A DNA stretch of 32,780 nucleotides from Seminavis robusta (lineage: Eukaryota > Bacillariophyta > Bacillariophyceae > Naviculales > Naviculaceae): assembly GCA_903772945.1 (NCBI GenBank), contig CAICTM010001263.1, positions 1 through 32,780 of the forward strand, written 5' to 3'. Below are positions 1 through 10,362 of this stretch, in pieces. Position 1 is the first letter of the stretch, and the number at the start of each line of letters is the position of its first letter. A program made the translations under genes and the position numbers. The notes under the pieces were generated by a model. It was given only the letters and a program-made list of their open reading frames with translations. It had not been told where the DNA came from and did no database searches.

Positions 1-32
1 AAGAGGCACAATGAAAGTGTTAAGTACTCATC

Positions 33-257
33 TTGGCACGAAGCCGTTACATAGCGGAACAATGCCTAAAGAACCACCTCTCGCCAAGTGTTGTTAAGAC
101 TTTACTTTATGAACGGACAGGCTCATCTCTAACTTCGAAACAAATCGAATCTCTAGGAAGAGTTTGCATCAAGAGTTGTCTTGTCTTTGGTAGAGGTCCT
201 TTCTTGAAGACATTCCACCTCCCACCGATCCATTCTTCGTTTGGAGGTCTAGAATGA
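33..257 (+). other. possible transposon-derived exon, unassigned
   Basis: An open frame with a helical, charged look (an ARSRYIAEQCLKNHLSPSVV stretch, then a TG..LT..QI..L pattern). It resembles the N-terminal helical region of some Mutator-like transposases, but there is no catalytic domain and no ATG: the first in-frame start-like codon is TTG and a stop lies shortly upstream. It could be an internal exon whose neighbour lies outside the window, or chance. The resemblance is from memory of the family pattern only. Confidence 0.2.
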
Positions 258-412
258 TTACATGCTAGGACCAACCTTTCGGACTTTGAAGGAGTTAGCA
301 CTTTTGGCACTACTCTGTGCAACACCAGGCTCAAACATTGGTGACAAAATGTGACAGTCGATGGTAGATAGGATGCTGGGTGATGGATCATCTTCGTTTC
401 GGCGCTTCGCGG

Positions 413-1084
413 TCATCGGAATGGCTTCTTGAATACATGTAACAAAGTTGCGGGGAGTGATTTGTTCGGGGAAAAAGGACCAGGATTGTCAGGGCCAAAG
501 GGAATCTCCTCCTCAGATTCGTCATCCTTCTCCTCTTCTCGAGCAACGTTTTCTCCAGCGTCTTGCCCACCATCTCATCGTCAGAACCGACATGATTCCT
601 AAACGAAAATACTAATGAAGAAAACGAAAATATGTGAGACAAACAAACACGTGGTAACATGCACAATACGACCACAACAGGTATACGTATAACACAGGTA
701 ATACGTATAACACAGGTAATAATATAACACAGGTAATACGTGTTATACGTATAACACAGTTAATACGTACAACACAGTTAATAGTATAACACGGGTAACA
801 CGGTAACACATATAACACGTATATCATGCATAACACGTGTTGGCGCTGGGTACTTACATGGGTTAGTACTGGTCCCTACAGAAGTTTGTGACATGGTAAA
901 TCAAGGCCAGCATCTTCCACAGGCGTTCGTCAGTGTGAGCCTTCAGAGTAATGATGACAAGGGAATGGTCCTGTGAGTTGACAAAGCCTGATAAGAGAGT
1001 GGGGCGAGATGAATGAAGGAGTTGAATGGAGAGAAATCCTTCTATCTTACCACAGAAACAGTCTTCTTGCTTCAACAAAGCCAT
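413..1084 (-). CDS. hypothetical multi-exon gene, unrecognised
   Basis: Three coding-like pieces lie in order on the minus strand. The first starts at ATG 1084 (MALLKQEDCFC) and ends at a GTAAGA donor at 1050. The second starts after a TTATCAG acceptor at 987 and reads GFVNSQDHSLVIITLKAH. The first intron is a multiple of three without stops, so it may also be retained. A TAA follows at 863-865, close to a GTAAGT donor. The third piece, about 598 to the stop at 413-415, follows a TTTAG acceptor and is acidic, then reads IPFGPDNPGPFSPNKS. The third piece holds together in one frame only if one base is missing near 560 (a GGG run). The minisatellite at 677-840 would be intronic. I do not recognise the family. 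The exon structure is a proposal. Confidence 0.25.
677..840. repeat. AT-rich minisatellite, unit about 18 bp
   Basis: About nine imperfect copies of a unit close to GTATAACACAGGTAATAC run through this stretch, with variants such as TAACACAGTTAATACGTA and TAACACGGGTAACACGG. The core is rich in the self-complementary piece TACGTA, so single strands could fold. Confidence 0.8.
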
Positions 1085-1268
1085 ACCACATTGCTACTTA
1101 CCCACAATGATGTACTATCTTCAAATAACAACAGAAACCTCTGTATCCTTCAAACAAACAAGAGGAGAGAGGTTTATCTCATGGTGTTGTTGTGAGATTG
1201 GTGGAGATTGTGGATGTTGTTGAAGCCATTTTGCGACACGAACGGTCACGGTGGCTGGCTGGCGACCG

Positions 1269-1340
1269 TGTAATACGTGTTATACGTATGATACGGGAAT
1301 ACGTAGAATACGCATTGTACGTATTACATGTATTACATCG
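1269..1340. repeat. second TACGTA-rich repeat block
   Basis: Short runs of the form GTAATACGTGTTATACGTATG and GTACGTATTACATGTATTACAT recur here. The composition is the same as in the minisatellite about 430 bp upstream, so the two blocks are probably related and flank the hypothetical minus-strand gene. Confidence 0.6.
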
Positions 1341-2337
1341 CGTGCGTTTGAGGGTCTCTCAAACCCGACAGAGAGACATAAATAAGTTTTTAACCCCCAA
1401 ATACATCGTCGTTAAGTATTTCGGACTCTTGAAATCCGAATTGATATTTTATTTACGGTACGGACTCGCATACAATTCACACTGAAGATCTTTGGTCCGC
1501 TGCTAGGCTGCAACCGGTACAAAAGTAAGTGTGCTGTCGTCAGCAACAGGGTCGAGTTGCATTTTGCTGCTCGAGCTTGGATGGAGGCACAGTGACTATA
1601 TGTGGTCAGGTTCTATCGGACAGGGAGTCTTCTGTCTGGCGGACGAGAGCCGTTGATCGACGAAGGCATCTGGATCACTGGAGTTTGGAGTGCCTGTTCG
1701 AAAAGTGAAGAAGAACGGGAGCGGCAACGAGATTTGCTTGCTTGGCACCGTAGCACGAGGAGATTGAAAACATAGCCCAGCGGTGCACGTCGAGTTTTGG
1801 ACTGCTCGAGCTCGTCTGCAGCCCGAAAACTATAAAAGTATTTCCAGTACAGGAGCTTGGTACCGGTAAAGCAGGTTGCATCGGTTCGTGTCGGCACCGT
1901 ACCATTGCGGGGCTTGTCTCTGCAGGCGGATACACGCCCCAGCAGCTACCTACCTATGATCATAAGTCTTCCGAATGGATAGCCCTAAAGCACGAGAAAC
2001 GTGAGAATCATGAAGAACATGTACAGGCAGAAGCCAGTGACATTAATGCAGTGTTTTCCGCACTTGGCTGTGAGTTCCCGCCTGCTGTGTCCGAAAGGAG
2101 CCACGAAAGCACCTCTGTGGGATCGAGATCCCTCGTTTTCCGTACTTTTAAAAGTACGGTAGTGCAATCCGTCATCAAGCCTTCATATAGAATCACAGGG
2201 CTCCAATCTCGCCACATTCCTAAAAGGCATTGCCACTGATTGCGTCCTCGACATTCACTTACGAAACTTTTCCCCTTGAACCGGACAGTTAGGTTCAAAA
2301 TGAAATCCTTGTAGAACTGCTAGCCTTATACAGTACC
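1341..2337. other. about 1 kb without a recognised gene
   Basis: Several short frames are open on both strands, but none shows a recognisable domain or a convincing splice chain. A CTATAAAAG string sits at about 1829-1837 and could be a TATA-like element on the plus strand, with no supported gene after it. Confidence 0.5.
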
Positions 2338-2625
2338 CTAAAAGCCCAAGGTGACCATACCCAGCAGCATTGAAGCATACCGTATGTGTTCATACCATTG
2401 GACATCCATAAAATTATGAGCATATTTCAGGTTCCAAATGGCCTTGCTTGAGCCCCAGGCACAACCCTTTTGGTGGGCATGTTTCAGGATTTCCAAATGG
2501 CCATGCTCGGCAGATTTGCTGCATGTGAATTGATCCCAGGGACAAACACTTTTCTGGGCATACTTGAGGCTTGAGGCGTTCAAGTGACCATTCCTGGCCG
2601 CACTGCTGGTGGGCCATTCCTTCCT
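2338..2625 (-). pseudogene. ankyrin-repeat protein remnant
   Basis: Read on the minus strand, the sequence gives two to three degenerate ankyrin units: SSAARNGHL, then CPWDQFTC, then SAEHGHLEILKHAHQKGCAW, then a decayed third copy (NLKYAHNFMD). The alternation of a GHLEILK(Y/H)AH helix pair with GC.W and W(D)..TC turns is typical of the large ankyrin families of protists and giant viruses. There is no ATG and no full-length domain, and the frame ends at a TAG at 2338-2340. It looks like the decayed end of a longer gene. It sits immediately upstream of NAA20, so it may overlap that gene's promoter region. Confidence 0.6.
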
Positions 2626-2820
2626 ATGGAGGTGCCGATGATTGATCGAGCAGATGTGGGTCCTTTCTATGAATCACAATATTATTTTATTGTCAGATTG
2701 CGCACCTCTGAACTGAACTCAGAGATCTGCTCGATTTGCCACCGCACATCAAACAACAACTTTCTTGCTATTACCGGTACCATCGTTCAGAAGAGAGCCG
2801 CAAAAACACAAAGAAGGATC

Positions 2821-3458
2821 ATGACATCGATCAGAGAATTCACAATGAACGACCTGTTGAAGTTCAACAACATCAACCTGGACGTTCTCACGGAAACCTA
2901 CAACATGCCATTCTACATGAGTTACATGTCTCTTTGGCCAGAATCGTTTCTTGGTGAGTCGGTCTCTTTGGATCATGTATTCATTCGAGGGCTTCAAAGA
3001 CTCGAGAATATTTTATACTCACCACTTTCTTTGACTGTCTGTATGGACGATTTGTTGCAGTGGCTGAAGCCCCCAACGGTGCACTAATGGGGTATGTCCT
3101 TGGAAAAGCAGAAGGAGAGGGTCATCTGTGGCACGGACATGTGTCGGCTGTCACGGTCAGCCCCGAGTATCGTCGTCTTGGGATGGCGCAGACGTTGATG
3201 GATCTGTTCGAAGACATTTGTGAAAAGACGCATGATGCCTTCTTTGTGGACTTGTTCGTCCGTGAATCTAACGCTTTGGCCATTGGCATGTACGAAAAGT
3301 TTGGTTATACCATCTATCGGACGGTCTTGGACTATTACTCGGGAGAGTTTCCTGAAAATGCCTACGACATGAGGAAAGCCTTACCGAGAGACAAAGAAAA
3401 ACGCAGCGTGTTACCGTTGGAGAATCCGTGTATACGACCAGAAGATCTCGAGTGGTAG
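2821..3458 (+). CDS. NAA20: NatB catalytic subunit, N-alpha-acetyltransferase 20
   Basis: Catalytic subunit of the NatB complex, which co-translationally acetylates the N-terminal Met of proteins beginning Met-Asp/Glu/Asn/Gln. It works with an auxiliary subunit (NAA25) at the ribosome. Two exons: 2821-2953 and 3061-3458, with a GTGAGT donor and TTGCAG acceptor, phase 1. The product is 176 aa, against about 178 aa for the human protein. The match is close along the whole length: N-terminal MTSIREFTMNDLLKFNNINL, LTETY near 25, VAEAP at the exon junction, MGYVLGKAEG, the acetyl-CoA binding RRLGMA at 82-87, FFVDLFVR, and the C-terminal AYDMRKALPRD and RPEDLEW. The frame is open upstream of the chosen ATG, but homology starts exactly at this Met. 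It runs tail to tail with the amidase gene, 145 bp apart. Confidence 0.95.
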
Positions 3459-3603
3459 CATCTAACAAGGAACCTTATTAGTCTAAGATAGATTTCTCAT
3501 TTCTCTAGTACTAGCTAGTAGATCGTAGACATGTTACTTGTTTGAAGATCTAAAGAGCGAGCAAAATGCGTGATCATCAATGACCAAAAGAGTTTGTCTT
3601 CCA

Positions 3604-4912
3604 TTAGGAAGCTCCATCCTTGGTTTGCAAGACGCCATACAGCTCAGGTCGGCGATCACGAAACAAGCCCCACGCGGATCTCGTGGCTCTATTTTCCGAG
3701 GGATTGATGATTGTCGAGAGAATGGTGAATGGCTTTTGCTGATCTACCTTTGCCTCTTGTACAATGGCCCCCGTCTCGTCGGTGATGAATGATCTGCCAT
3801 AAAAGGTAATGCGTTGCTTCTCCGAGCCATCTTCATGGAGCAAAACCTCCGTTCCGTATCGATTGGACGCTACCACGGGGACCATCTACGTGCGAAGGTA
3901 CAGAAATGAAACATACAATTGCCGTCAGAACAATCCTATGACGCGTCTAGTAGTCACAAGAGCACGGTGCTCAATAATTGATGCACAACCACTTACGTTG
4001 GCGGCAGCATGACCCTGCATGACTCGTTGCCAGTGATCGGCAGAGTTGATGGTTGGATCTTGCGGTTCACTTCCAATGGCAGTGGGATATAGCAATATAT
4101 CCGCCCCCTGCACTGCCATTGCCCTGGCAGCTTCGGGGAACCACTGATCCCAACAAATGGCCACTCCAACGGTACCAACCTTGGTGCGAAACACCTTGAA
4201 GCCAGTGTCTCCCGGTGTGAAATAGAATTTCTCTTGATAACCAGTTCCATCGGGTATGTGGCTTTTGCCTTGAATAAAGTAATGATGTGATGTTTGTATG
4301 TGTGAATTGGTGTGTGATATGGCATATCCATGGCAGTGAATGCAACAAAAACTGGTTAGGTCCCCACAGAACAACAACCATCATCACAACGACAAACAGC
4401 ACATTTGTTTGATCCTTACGATACGTTCCCAGAATAGAACCATCGGCATCAATCATGACGACCGAGTTGTAGAGTGCATTGTTCTTTCTCTCGTAGAACG
4501 AAATGGGCAAGACGACTTGATACTGTTTGGCCAATTGTCTCATTCTTTCAATGACAAAATTTTCTTCGGCCGGTTCTGCCAGAGCCATCAAGGATGCCTC
4601 TTGGGATTGACAAAAGTAGGGTCCCAAAAAGAGTTCGGGCAGTAGAATGAGATTGGCCCCAGCCGTGGCTGCTTCTTGGACGGCCTGTTGGGCCAACACC
4701 CAGAATTGTTCCACGTCATTGTTGGGTATCCCCGAAGCTGTAATTTGGATGGCAGCCACCGAGAAGGTTCCTGGAGGATGATTTCTGCTGCTCTCATTGG
4801 CGGTAGCATCAGAGGATGCCTCGACGGAAGATGATGTTTCTTTGGCCTTTAATGCCGCATAAGATTGCAGCAACTTCTGTGGCGAATACGAAAAAGGGGA
4901 AGGCTCGCCCAT
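3604..4912 (-). CDS. N-carbamoylputrescine amidase, nitrilase superfamily
   Basis: Nitrilase-superfamily amidohydrolase that converts N-carbamoylputrescine to putrescine, CO2 and ammonia in the plant-type (agmatine) route of polyamine synthesis; presumably cytosolic. Three exons: 4420-4912, 3997-4268 and 3604-3885. Both introns are GT-AG (151 and 111 nt), phases 1 and 0, giving 348 aa. Residues 1-47 are a Ser-rich extension not seen in the plant enzyme. The catalytic triad is visible: Glu93 (LLPELF), Lys166 (YRKSHIPDG, split by intron 1) and Cys203 (AICWDQWFPEAARAM). GYQEKFYFTPGDTGF, YPTAIGSEPQD, HWQRVMQGHAAAN and SAWGLFRDRRPELY are near-identical to plant N-carbamoylputrescine amidase. This separates it from beta-ureidopropionase and from Nit1/Nit2. 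It diverges from RTF1 across 639 bp. Confidence 0.93.
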
Positions 4913-5551
4913 GCTTCAAAAGATGATAGATCTTCTCTTCAAAAGTCAAATCCTGAGGCTGATTCTTTCCAGACTACTATCTAGTGCTTCTTTCTTTGTC
5001 GGTGCTCTCTGTTGGATTTCTTTGATTGCTGGAAAAGATGGTTAGTACCAGTATGGCCATGGGAGGACTAATGCATTGCAGTGGCTTCAGTCTTCGTCTT
5101 CTGGGGGAAGCGGGGGTGCATGAGGAGGCAGTTGGGTCCGGTCACGGAAAAGATCAGTCTTGACATCACTCGTGAAAGCTCCGGTTCATTGAATTGAGAC
5201 ATCAATCTCTTGACCAATCAGCTGGCTTTTAGGAAATCCTTGTTTGGCGCCGCGACTTCGACACCCCACGAGGCAGGGGTCGACAAAGACATCCCAGCCC
5301 TTGATCCCTTGCCGTTTGAGGTCTTGTCCATCCTTGTGTTTTTATTGTTGTTCGTTTGTTCCTTCCGAGTTGCTGTTGACGGTAGCTGTGTCCTGATCAC
5401 AGCACGTTTGAATCCATCGACTGGACTCTTTGGCTTGGAAACTCTAGCTAGTAGAGACGAGGAGAAGTAGAGACGAGGAGAAGCGTGACAACCAGTCTTG
5501 CCCTATTTTTTGCTCAAAGGACCAGGCACCAATAAATCAACACAATAAAAG
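4913..5551. promoter_or_regulatory. shared divergent promoter region (amidase / RTF1)
   Basis: This stretch has no supported gene and lies between two divergent starts. A consensus-like CCAAT box (ACCAATCAG) begins at 5213, 338 bp before the RTF1 ATG. A 16-bp unit TAGAGACGAGGAGAAG is tandemly duplicated at 5452-5483, probably in the RTF1 leader. Promoter function is inferred from position. Confidence 0.4.
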
Positions 5552-6155
5552 ATGGTAAGTTGAGCAGCAGCTTTTTGTATGTGTTTTTGGCTGCAGTGCA
5601 TCTCTCTAATTTTGGAATTTGAAACAGCCCAATATTCGCCGGCGTTTTGCCGATGACGATGATGATGACCAAGTGGCAGACGATGATGAACCCACATATG
5701 GCGGCAGTGGCAAGAATTTGAGAGTCATGGGAGGAGCACGAGGGGGAGGAAAACAGTTGCGACCCGTCCAGCAAGATGATTCGGACGACGACGACGAAGA
5801 TGACAGTGATGAAGAAGAAGAGGAACCAGCCAGCTACGCTCCCCGGGGAGGAGGCAAAGGCTTTCGACCATCGGGTGGCAAATTTTTGAGACCAGCTCCC
5901 GACGATGATGATGACGACGACGACGATGATGACGATGACGAAGAATTGGCAGATGATGATGAACCAACTAGACCCGTCAGTCGATCGGGAGGAAAATCAC
6001 TCATGAGAATGAGACCTGAAGAAGAGGAAGAAGACGAGGAGGACGACGATGACGACGATGATGATTCCAGTGAAGAAGAAACACCACAACCCGTTCGAGT
6101 GGTACAGAGATCGGGAGGAAAAGCTCTCGCCATGAGACCACCAGAATCCGATTCG

Positions 6156-6187
<32 letters not shown>

Positions 6188-9100
6188 GGAAGAAGAGGAG
6201 GAAAAAGCACCCGAACCAATTCGCCCGGCGCAACGTGGAGGTGGAAAATCATTTCCTAGCATGGCTGCCAATCGAGGAGGAGGCAAACAATTGAGGCCAG
6301 CTCCTCAAGATGATGATGACGACGACGACGATGATGACAGCAGTAGCTCGGGGTCAGAAGATGAACAACCCGCCACGCAGGCATTTCAAACGTCTTCGGG
6401 AGGTGGAAAACAACTTCGACCTCCCGCTCCACCAGCAGGAGGAAAACAATTGCGACCCCAACCACCAGAAGAGAAAGAAAAACCAAAACCAGCACCAACA
6501 ACCATCATGGGAGGGGGAGGCGGGAAACAATTGCAGCGACAACCACCTTCGGATGATGAAGAGGAAGCACCACCACCACCTAGAACGACAATCCAACCTG
6601 CTCCTGGAGGCGGAGGGAAACATTTTAGGGCTGGTCCTCCTGGAGGAGGCAAACAGTTGAGACCATCCAAAAAAGACAGCTCGGACGAAGACGATGATGA
6701 GGACGAATCTTCAGACGACGATGATGACTCGGATGAAGAATTCGAGGATGAGGACGAAAAACCCAAAAAGAAACCGGCTGCGGTTGTGCAACGACCAGGT
6801 GGAGGCAAAATGCTACGACGAGCGGAACCAGAGTAAGTTGGGGCTATATTTGGGGCTATTGGCAGTGATCAGTTTGATGCGCGCCAAACCTCGCAGTGCT
6901 GATGCTCACTCCTTTTATTTGCTTGCACTTGGAAAGGCCCGAAAAGGAGCCCGAAAAACCAAAGCCGGCTCCTGCTCCGGCCCCCGCGCCTGCTCCCAAA
7001 CCTGTTGCCAAAAAACCAGCCCCCAAACCTGCCGCCAAAAAGATAAAGAAGAAACCAGATTCAGACGACGAGGATGAAGAGGAAGATGAAATGGAAGAAT
7101 CGGAGGAAGAAGAGGAGGAGGAGGAAGAAGAAGAAGAACCCGCTGCAGAAGAGGAAGAAGAAAGTGACGATGAGAGCAGTGAGGAAGAAATGGAATTGGA
7201 TATGGAAACTTTCGATACGCAGACGTTGGTGAAGGACGAAGCGGATCGGAAGCATTTGGATTCCCTTCCAGAATTGGAGCGTGAGGCCATTCTTGGTGAA
7301 CGTTTTGAAAAGCTCAAAGCAGAGCAGGATATGAAAAAGGCGCTTCGCGAATCGAAGTGAGTACCAATTAAGCTGGTTACGAGTCAAATGCATCGTTTTT
7401 GCGACCCTTTCTCACCACTCTATCTTCTTTCTGACAGGCGTAAAAAGCGTGATGAAAAGGGCGCGAAACCAGCCACTCGTACTTCCAAGAGAAAGGCTGC
7501 TGAAACCAAGCCAAAGGCCAAACCTCCACCCAAGAAAAAGCCCAAACCGGCAGAACCAGAGCCCGAACCGGAACCGGAAGAAGAAGAAGAGGCGGAACTA
7601 CCCGACACTAGTAACGACGCCGAAATCGCCGCGAAATTGGCAGGAGACCCGAGGGGAAGTGGGAGAAATCGTGATGCCACCGGGTCCAAAAACAAGAAGA
7701 CACTTGCATTGGCCAAGCTCCGAGAGGTAAGGCAGTCTTTGCTTGTTTTGTGTTGTGTTGCTGACGCCTCTTGGTTGTGAGTTTGTCTAATCTCTGCGTG
7801 CATTGATTGTGTCTAGGAGCGAAAGAGCATCTTGGATTCCAAAAAGGATGATTCGGAGGAAAGCGTTTCTGACTTTGGGGATGACGACGATGATTCGGAT
7901 GACGACTACGATGAAGAAGGCGCTGCCAAGCCATGGCAGCAGAAGAAGTCCAAATCTACTGTGTCACGCCTGGACCAACTGGATTCAGATGAATCGGCGG
8001 ACGAGGGAGACGCCAAGAAGAAGGATTCAGGCCCATCGTCGGATGCTCCACCTGCCGAGCTGGAAGATTTTTCCAAGGTCACAATACCACGACGTCGACT
8101 GGCACGATGGTGCAATGAACCGTTCTTCATTGAAGCGGTACAAGACAGTTTTGTTCGTTTGTTTTTGGGAGAAGACGACAATGGGGAGAAGGTATACCGT
8201 CTGTGTCAGATCGTGGATGTGACCAAAGGCGAGAAAACTTATAAATTTCCAACAGCGAATCGAAGAGAAAAGCCGGTACGTATACTTTTGCAGGTGGCTG
8301 GGTTTCTTGCAGGAAACTGTGAATTGAGTCGTCGTCTCATCATTCTTTCTTTTAGATTTCAACGGACAAGTTGCTCACGCTCAAGGTTGCTGACAATCAG
8401 AAGGAATTTCCAATGTACTTGGTCTCGGATGCTCCCCCCACAGAGCAAGATGTTGCCAAATACGTCTCCATGCAGAAGAACCATCGCAAGGAAATCATAA
8501 CCAAACGACAAGCCAACAAGTTACGCCGAAAGCAAGATGAGCTAGTCAACAATTACACGTACACGACACAAGATATCGAGAAGAACATCGAGGAACGCAA
8601 GAAGAAGGGAATGACGCTTGCGAACTTGGGTTTGGAACAAACAAAGGCTGCCATTGTCGTTCAGGGAGCCAAAGATTCTCTGATGGAGGCCAAGCGTGCT
8701 TTATCGGATGCCAGAAAGGCCATTGATCGATCGACATCAGCGGATACCTTTAAGTTGAATGAAAAGCTGAAGGAATGCCAAAGCAATGTTAAAAAGCGCG
8801 AGAAAGAGCTACAACAATTCAAAGAGGAGGAGCAGGCTGTCAAAGACCAAGTGCGGGAGCGCAAACGTCGCCTTGCTCAAAGGTCAAAGGACAGGAACTG
8901 GGCCAAAGTTAATAGGCGCAATGTCAACAAAAATCAGCGAACTGACTTTGAAGTTTCGCAAAAGGAGAAGGAGGCTGCGGCAAAGAAGGCCTCGTCCACT
9001 GTCAAGGAGAAGTTCAATCCATTTGCTCGGCGTAAAGTCAAGCCCAAGATTCTGTGGAAGGTCGGGCAGGCTGACGAGCAAGAGGCGCCAGAATCTAAGG

Positions 9101-9363
9101 AGGAAGAAAAGAAAGATAGTCGCGGAGAAGCTGATGAAGGCAAACCGAGCGCGATGGAAATCGCCACCAGTATGGTACAGGAGCAGCAATTGCAAGATGC
9201 CATCAATCAAAGTCATCAATTCACAATCGACGAAGAAGTTCTGGCTCAGAGTGGCAATGGGCTCACTCGTTTAGAGTCTCAACGGCGTCGAAAGAAGGCG
9301 AGAGTTCGCAAGGGAATTAGCTTGGCCGATTATCTCGATCAAAAGGCGAAGGGGACGCTATGA
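5552..9363 (+). CDS. RTF1: RTF1, Paf1-complex transcription elongation factor
   Basis: Nuclear factor that links the Paf1 complex to RNA polymerase II and promotes H2B ubiquitination. Six exons: 5552-5554, 5628-6832, 6937-7356, 7438-7726, 7817-8275 and 8356-9363. All junctions are GT-AG and in phase, giving 1127 aa. Exon 1 is only the ATG (ATG|GTAAGT). Residues 2-402 alternate Asp/Glu tracts with about 14 copies of a (G/S)GGKxLRP motif, absent from yeast and human RTF1 as far as I recall. Exon 3 has a Pro/Ala/Lys linker, more acid, and a segment matching the histone modification domain (DRKHLDSLPELEREAIL, about 490-560). Exons 5-6 carry the Plus3 domain at about 724-850 (IPRRRLARWCNEPFF, VYRLCQIVDV). 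After it come a long Lys/Arg/Glu coiled coil and the FNPFARRKVKP block conserved in the RTF1 C-terminus. The 5' end could instead start at a later Met, but exon 2 has no better upstream ATG in frame. Confidence 0.9.
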
Positions 9364-9687
9364 TAGCCTCTTGACGGCAACTTGTTGTTACATTCCTTCA
9401 ATAGATTTGTAAGAACTTTGCTCTCCGAACTAGTGTAGTCTTTTTATTGTTTTGATTCTTTATAGTTTTATTAGAAACATGCTTTCTCTAGTACGGGACT
9501 TCAATCCTCCGAAACAACCACCGCTCGGGTCTGACACACCACCTCTTAAAATAAAACCTTTCCTTGTGGTGTACCAAGGCTTCAAGGCAGTGTACAGCGT
9601 AATGGCTGCCAAACCATTACGTCATGACAAACAGTCTGGGGCTCACAACGTACTAGTATATCATCTTGACTACGCTTAACTAGCTAG
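9364..9687. other. intergenic region between convergent genes
   Basis: About 320 bp containing the two 3' ends of RTF1 and the DJ-1-like gene. No gene is supported. A CTAGCTAGCTAGC run lies at about 9680-9692, just across the stop of the DJ-1-like gene. Confidence 0.5.
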
Positions 9688-10362
9688 CTAGCTTGAGAGA
9701 GCAGTGACTACAGCTTTGGCGCATGCCTCCGATGAAGCTGGGTTCTGTCCTGTGATCAGGTTGCCATCAACACAAACTTTGACCTGCCAATCACCAGCCT
9801 TCTCGTACTTGGCCCCCTGCTCACGGAACTTACTCTCCACAAGAAAGGGGACAATCTTCTCCAGCTGCACAGCAATCTCTTCGCTATCGGCAAACCCGGT
9901 GACAACCTTGTCTTTCACCAATGGGCTTCCATCCGCTTTGACGCAATCTGCCAAGGCAATAGGACCATGGCAATCACAAGCTACAATTTTGTCGGCATTA
10001 AAAAGTGTCTCAATGGCAGATTTGAGAGCTGGGTTGTTCACAAAGTCAACGCACGTCCCATGACCTCCGGCAAGATAGATTGCATCGACGGTGGACCAGT
10101 CCACAGCATCCAATTTCACGGTGTGGGATAGGGCTCCAACAGCTTCACCATCATGCATGAACTTCTTCGCATCCGCAACAAAGAAGTCTCCAACCAAGCT
10201 GTTTTGATCCAGCGGGATAGGTCCGCCAGTGGGACTTGCCAAGACAACTTCGTATCCCTTTTCCTTGAACATGTAATAGGGAACAGCACACTCCTCCAAC
10301 CACAGCCCCGTTGGATGGCCCTTCAGTTCGCTGGCGCTCGTACAGACTAGAACAATTTTCAT
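9688..10362 (-). CDS. DJ-1/PfpI (Hsp31-like) family protein
   Basis: Class I glutamine amidotransferase-like fold of the DJ-1/PfpI superfamily. Members act as glyoxalase III, deglycase-like or holdase proteins, and the exact activity cannot be told from sequence. Intron-free, 224 aa from ATG 10362. The frame stays open for 48 more codons upstream (to 10506), but homology begins at MKIVLVCTSA, so the shorter start is preferred. Visible features: the Hsp31-type WLEECAVPYY motif (Glu23/24), the ASPTGGPIPLD loop, LAGGHG at 98-102, and the nucleophile elbow CDCHGPIAL with Cys131 followed by His132. All residues expected for catalysis are present. It lacks a clear signal peptide, so a cytosolic place is likely. 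The gene converges on RTF1. Confidence 0.88.
   Translation of the reverse strand: MKIVLVCTSASELKGHPTGLWLEECAVPYYMFKEKGYEVVLASPTGGPIPLDQNSLVGDFFVADAKKFMHDGEAVGALSHTVKLDAVDWSTVDAIYLAGGHGTCVDFVNNPALKSAIETLFNADKIVACDCHGPIALADCVKADGSPLVKDKVVTGFADSEEIAVQLEKIVPFLVESKFREQGAKYEKAGDWQVKVCVDGNLITGQNPASSEACAKAVVTALSS

Noticed and set aside
5834..6286. Long minus-strand open frames rich in Ser across the acidic part of RTF1
   Set aside because: They are the antisense of GAT/GAC/GAA repeats, which read as Ser and other low-complexity residues; the plus strand has the conserved gene.
6896..7360. Separate gene starting at ATG 6896 with a Pro/Ala/Glu-rich product
   Set aside because: The first codons are intron sequence. 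The acceptor at 6936 joins this frame in phase to the preceding exon, and the following exons carry RTF1 domains.
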